DNA of 64,000 nucleotides from Cerrena zonata (Eukaryota; Basidiomycota; Agaricomycetes; Polyporales; Cerrenaceae). Made by a program: the position numbers and the translations under genes. Positions 61,084 to 64,000 of the stretch are shown one piece after another; the stretch's first letter is position 1; every line of letters starts with the position of its first letter. Below the pieces are notes generated by a model. The model was not told the DNA's origin, ran no database searches, and was given only the letters and a program-made list of their open reading frames with translations. The stretch lies in the NCBI GenBank assembly GCA_038087015.1, contig JASBNA010000014.1, forward strand, positions 620,001-684,000. The letters run 5' to 3'.

Positions 61084-61258
61084 ACCAAATAGTGAGCAGG
61101 GGCTTATAGAGGATGTAGAAGGAAGGTGAGCCGTGCAGATACGTGGCGGAGCGGAGCTAGCCCATGTCGTATTGGTTTGGATACCGGCTAGTGCCAATAA
61201 CGGTGCTACCGCTTGTAACACACCTATACCATGTTACTTACCTTCACCAGACAATATC
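61084..61258. promoter_or_regulatory. Shared 175-bp divergent promoter region
   Basis: This lies between the ATG of the DUF6532-like gene (61,083, minus) and the ATG of the transposase (61,259, plus). The spacing leaves room for a single bidirectional promoter. The plus frame is open back to 61,133, but the first residues matching the transposase zinc finger come after the Met at 61,259. Confidence 0.45.
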
Positions 61259-64000
61259 ATGTCAATTTACTCTACCCCCACCCTTGATGCCTTTTGTGAG
61301 GGCTGTAGTACTCTTTTCAGCTCTTCTGGATACTCTCGTCATCTTGCTACTACAACCAATCCAAGGTGTCGCACGATCCTCGATAAGGCAGATGAATATA
61401 TGCCGGGAGTGCATGACCAAGAACAGCCTCCAAGTGCCCCTCATTTCGAAGGAGATCTATTCGGGCAAGATTATTCAGAGCAAGACTTTGGTCAGGAGCC
61501 TGGAGGTTATCAGCACCCTACAGACGAGAATCATGACAATGAGATACAGGACGATGAGATTCAAGATGATGAGATTCAAGATGATCATCTCGATTTCGAC
61601 CCGAATGAACCTGATTGGGAACCAGAGGTCGATCGACAATACCAAGGGCCACCTCAGCGCGACGAGGAGCATTTGCCATCTGAGTCCGACAATCTACAAC
61701 GTACTCGAGCCGAGCAGACAGAGAACGAGCGGAACATCAGCCAAGAGCCATATAAGAAGCTGTTTCCGAAGAGCAAAGGAAATCCTGGTGCCCCGATGAG
61801 CAGCCAGAAAGGGAATAATGAGTATCAAGCCTCTCAAGCTCAGTTCGAGCATACATCCGCTGGGAATCCATACGCTCCATTTACCTCCCGCCTTGACTGG
61901 GAATTTGCAAGATGGGCAAAACTTCGCGGTCCTGGATCTACAGCGATCAACGAGCTTTTGGCCCTTGATAATGTAAATACATATGAATTATCAAAATGCA
62001 CATATAACTTACTCTTGTCTCCAGATGGCCGAAAAACTTGGCCTGTCATACAAGAATTCTGCCGAGTTAAACAAGATAATTGATGAATCTCTTCCTGGGC
62101 GACCTCGATTCAAGCGTGAGGAGATTGTTGTTGCAGGAGAGTCATTTGACATCTACTTCCGTGATGTCATCGAGTGTGTTCGGGCATTGTTTGGGAACCC
62201 AGAGTTCGCATCATACCTTGTATTTGCTCCTGAACAGCATTATAGCGATCCGGCATGTCGCTCAGAGCATCGCATCTATCATGAGATGCATACTGGGAAG
62301 TGGTGGTGGAGTACGCAGGTAATTCTGATATAATTAAGTACTCTCAAGCTGTGAGAGATCGCTAACTTCTGATACGTACCTTCTATTTTGTAGATCGCAC
62401 TCAAAGAAAAGACCCCGGGCGCTACGATCATCCCTATTATCATATCTTCCGATAAGACACAATTGACTTTGTTTCGAGGTAAAACCGCATACCCCGTATA
62501 CCTTACTATCGGCAACATACCTAAAGAAATACGCAAGAAACCCTCTCGACAAGCTCAGATACTTCTGGGTTATCTCCCCACTACTCGTCTCAAACATATC
62601 ACAAGTCCCACCTCCCGTCGACGTGCACTTGCAAATTTATTTCATTGTGGTATGAAGCTTATGCTTGACCCTCTCATTGAAGCTGGCAAGCATGGTCTTC
62701 CGATGCGGGGTGGAGATGGAGTCCTCCGACGCTGTCACCCACTGTTTGCTGCATTTGTTGGTGATTACCCGGAACAACTCCTAGTTACCTGCACAAAGGT
62801 TTGCCCTACCTGTGATATTCCCCATGACGAGTTAGGATCGGGTGACCTGGGCGAACCTCGAGACTTGCAAGCAATTTTGGAAGCGCTAGAGCTTGTCGAC
62901 GGTCCTCCGGGAGAGTTCTTTGCTGCATGTCGAGATGCTGGGATCAAACCCATTGTACATCCATTCTGGGAAGGCTTCCCTTATACCAACATTTTCCGCG
63001 CCATCACACCGGATATTCTCCACCAACTCTATCAAGGATTGATCAAGCACCTTGTTGCATGGCTCACTAACTCAAGGGCATTTGGACCGATTGAGGTTGA
63101 TGCCCGATGCCGTCGCATGCCTCCTAACCATACCACTTGACTTTTTACCAAGGGGATCACCACTCTATCTCGCGTATCCGGTCAGGAGCACCGAGATATT
63201 GCACGTATCATCATGGGTCTCATTGTGGATCTACGCCTTCCAAATGGACATTCAACTACTCGGTTACTACTTGCTGTTCGGGGCATGCTTGACTTTCTAT
63301 ATCTTGCACAATATAAGGCCCATAGCTCAACGACATTGGACGATATGGATGCCGCGCTACGAAAATTCCATGCCAACAAGAACATTTTTGTGGATCTTGG
63401 CATCCGGGTGAGCTTTCAACTACCAAAACTTCATAATGCGGGTCATTATCGGTACTCAATAGAGCTTTTTAGTACAACAGACAATTACAATACACAGACA
63501 ACAGAACGGCTACACATCGATTACGCTAAAGACGCCTATAATGCCTCAAATACACGTAACGCATTCGCACAAATGACGAAATGGCTCGAGCGAAAGGAGA
63601 AAGTATTCCGTCACGACCACTTTGTGAAATGGCGCCTTCGTTTGAAACCCAGAGCTAGTAGTCTGACTGTTGGCCGGGCTCCAGTCATCCGCCACCCTCA
63701 TGTGGTCATGACCAAGTATCCAACTGTTTACTCTGTCGACTTCAATTCCCTGGCGGACAACTATGGTGCCGTCGATATCCACAACACCATAACAATGTTC
63801 ATTGCACACAGAAGAAACCCGACCTTCTCAGGTAATCGACTCGAGCGCGCCGCAGCAAACATTATCCTTCCCTTCTCCTCACTTCAGATCTTCCACAAGA
63901 TCAGGTTCTATAACAGGCCAGTGGAGGATTGGCTCAACAGCGACGATGTTATGGATGTCGCCCACGCTCGTCCATCCTATCAAGACAAACAAGGTCGATT
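61259..64000 (+). pseudogene. Plavaka transposase with one in-frame stop, cut by window edge
   Basis: The exons are 61,259-61,972, 62,025-62,318 and 62,394 to beyond the window. The N terminus has a CX2C...H...C finger (Cys13, Cys16, His28, Cys37) ending NPRC, as in other Plavaka proteins. An acidic Asp/Glu-rich linker with a repeated NEIQDDEIQDDEIQDD stretch follows. The transposase core then starts with LDWEFARWAKLRGPGST, followed by IIISSDKTQLTLFRG, YLTIGNIPKEIRKKPS, GYLPTTRL, and VCPTCDIPHDELG. A TGA at 63,138-63,140 interrupts PPNHTT / LFTKGITTLSRVSG, where Arg (CGA) is expected; the frame then stays open to 64,000, including YNTQTTERLHIDYAKDAYNAS. It would excise and integrate the element by a DDE-type reaction. 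It is a nearly intact copy, probably silenced recently. Confidence 0.8.

Larger units (their letters stand above)
58599..64000. mobile_element. Plavaka-type DNA transposon, right end outside window
   Basis: The element comprises a DUF6532-like gene and a Plavaka transposase, head to head. The left end is tentative: CACTCTCATC begins at 58,599, consistent with the CACT termini of CACTA-related elements. AT-rich subterminal direct repeats follow, and the relic field stops abruptly just to the left. The right terminus and target duplication cannot be seen. Confidence 0.55.

Noticed and set aside
1..64000. CRISPR arrays or rRNA genes
   Set aside because: No regularly spaced short repeats and no rRNA-like sequence; the genome is eukaryotic.

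Overview
The window looks like an accessory, repeat-rich region of an agaricomycete (basidiomycete) genome. The evidence is short 45-70 bp GT-AG introns, two NACHT-WD40 (NLR-type) genes, a tyrosine-recombinase retrotransposon, a Plavaka-type transposase and a DUF6532-like gene. I see no rRNA, tRNA or CRISPR and cannot name the genus.

Layout. Positions 1-58,560 are a field of decayed direct repeats. The recurring unit is a divergent pair: an unrecognised minus-strand gene ('gene X' below, now only relics) and a plus-strand ZIP-family zinc/iron transporter, separated by a promoter-like block that usually carries the palindrome TGACGTCA. Two large units can be aligned: roughly 1-24,780 (unit A) and 30,000-48,340 (unit B). 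In each unit one ZIP copy is still recognisable along its length (ZIP1 16,432-18,060; ZIP2 ending at 41,636, with a broken 5' end). Each is followed, tail to tail about 0.5 kb away, by an apparently intact multi-exon NLR gene on the minus strand (NLR1 18,582-22,919; NLR2 42,176-46,496). All other ZIP copies are fragments, among which I recognise at least 13 relics of the same ZIP exon.

A 5.9-kb Ngaro/DIRS-like retrotransposon (7,612-13,527; gag, RT-RNase H and tyrosine recombinase all open) sits inside unit A. Unit B keeps the empty site near 37,068, so the insertion post-dates the duplication. From about 58,600 to the window end lies a DNA transposon of the Plavaka kind: a DUF6532-like gene (minus, one apparent frameshift) and a Plavaka transposase (plus, one in-frame TGA), head to head across 175 bp. 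It runs off the right edge.

The most unusual signal is in the NLR genes. The 3' part of each gene (C-terminal end of the NACHT exon, all WD40 repeats, 3' flank; about 3 kb) is almost devoid of CpG while staying open. CpG returns abruptly at the homologous point of both copies. This suggests long-standing CpG methylation and deamination, or a RIP-like process, confined to the sensor half of an immune-type gene. The recurrent pairing of a metal transporter with an NLR is notable but may only reflect the segmental duplication.
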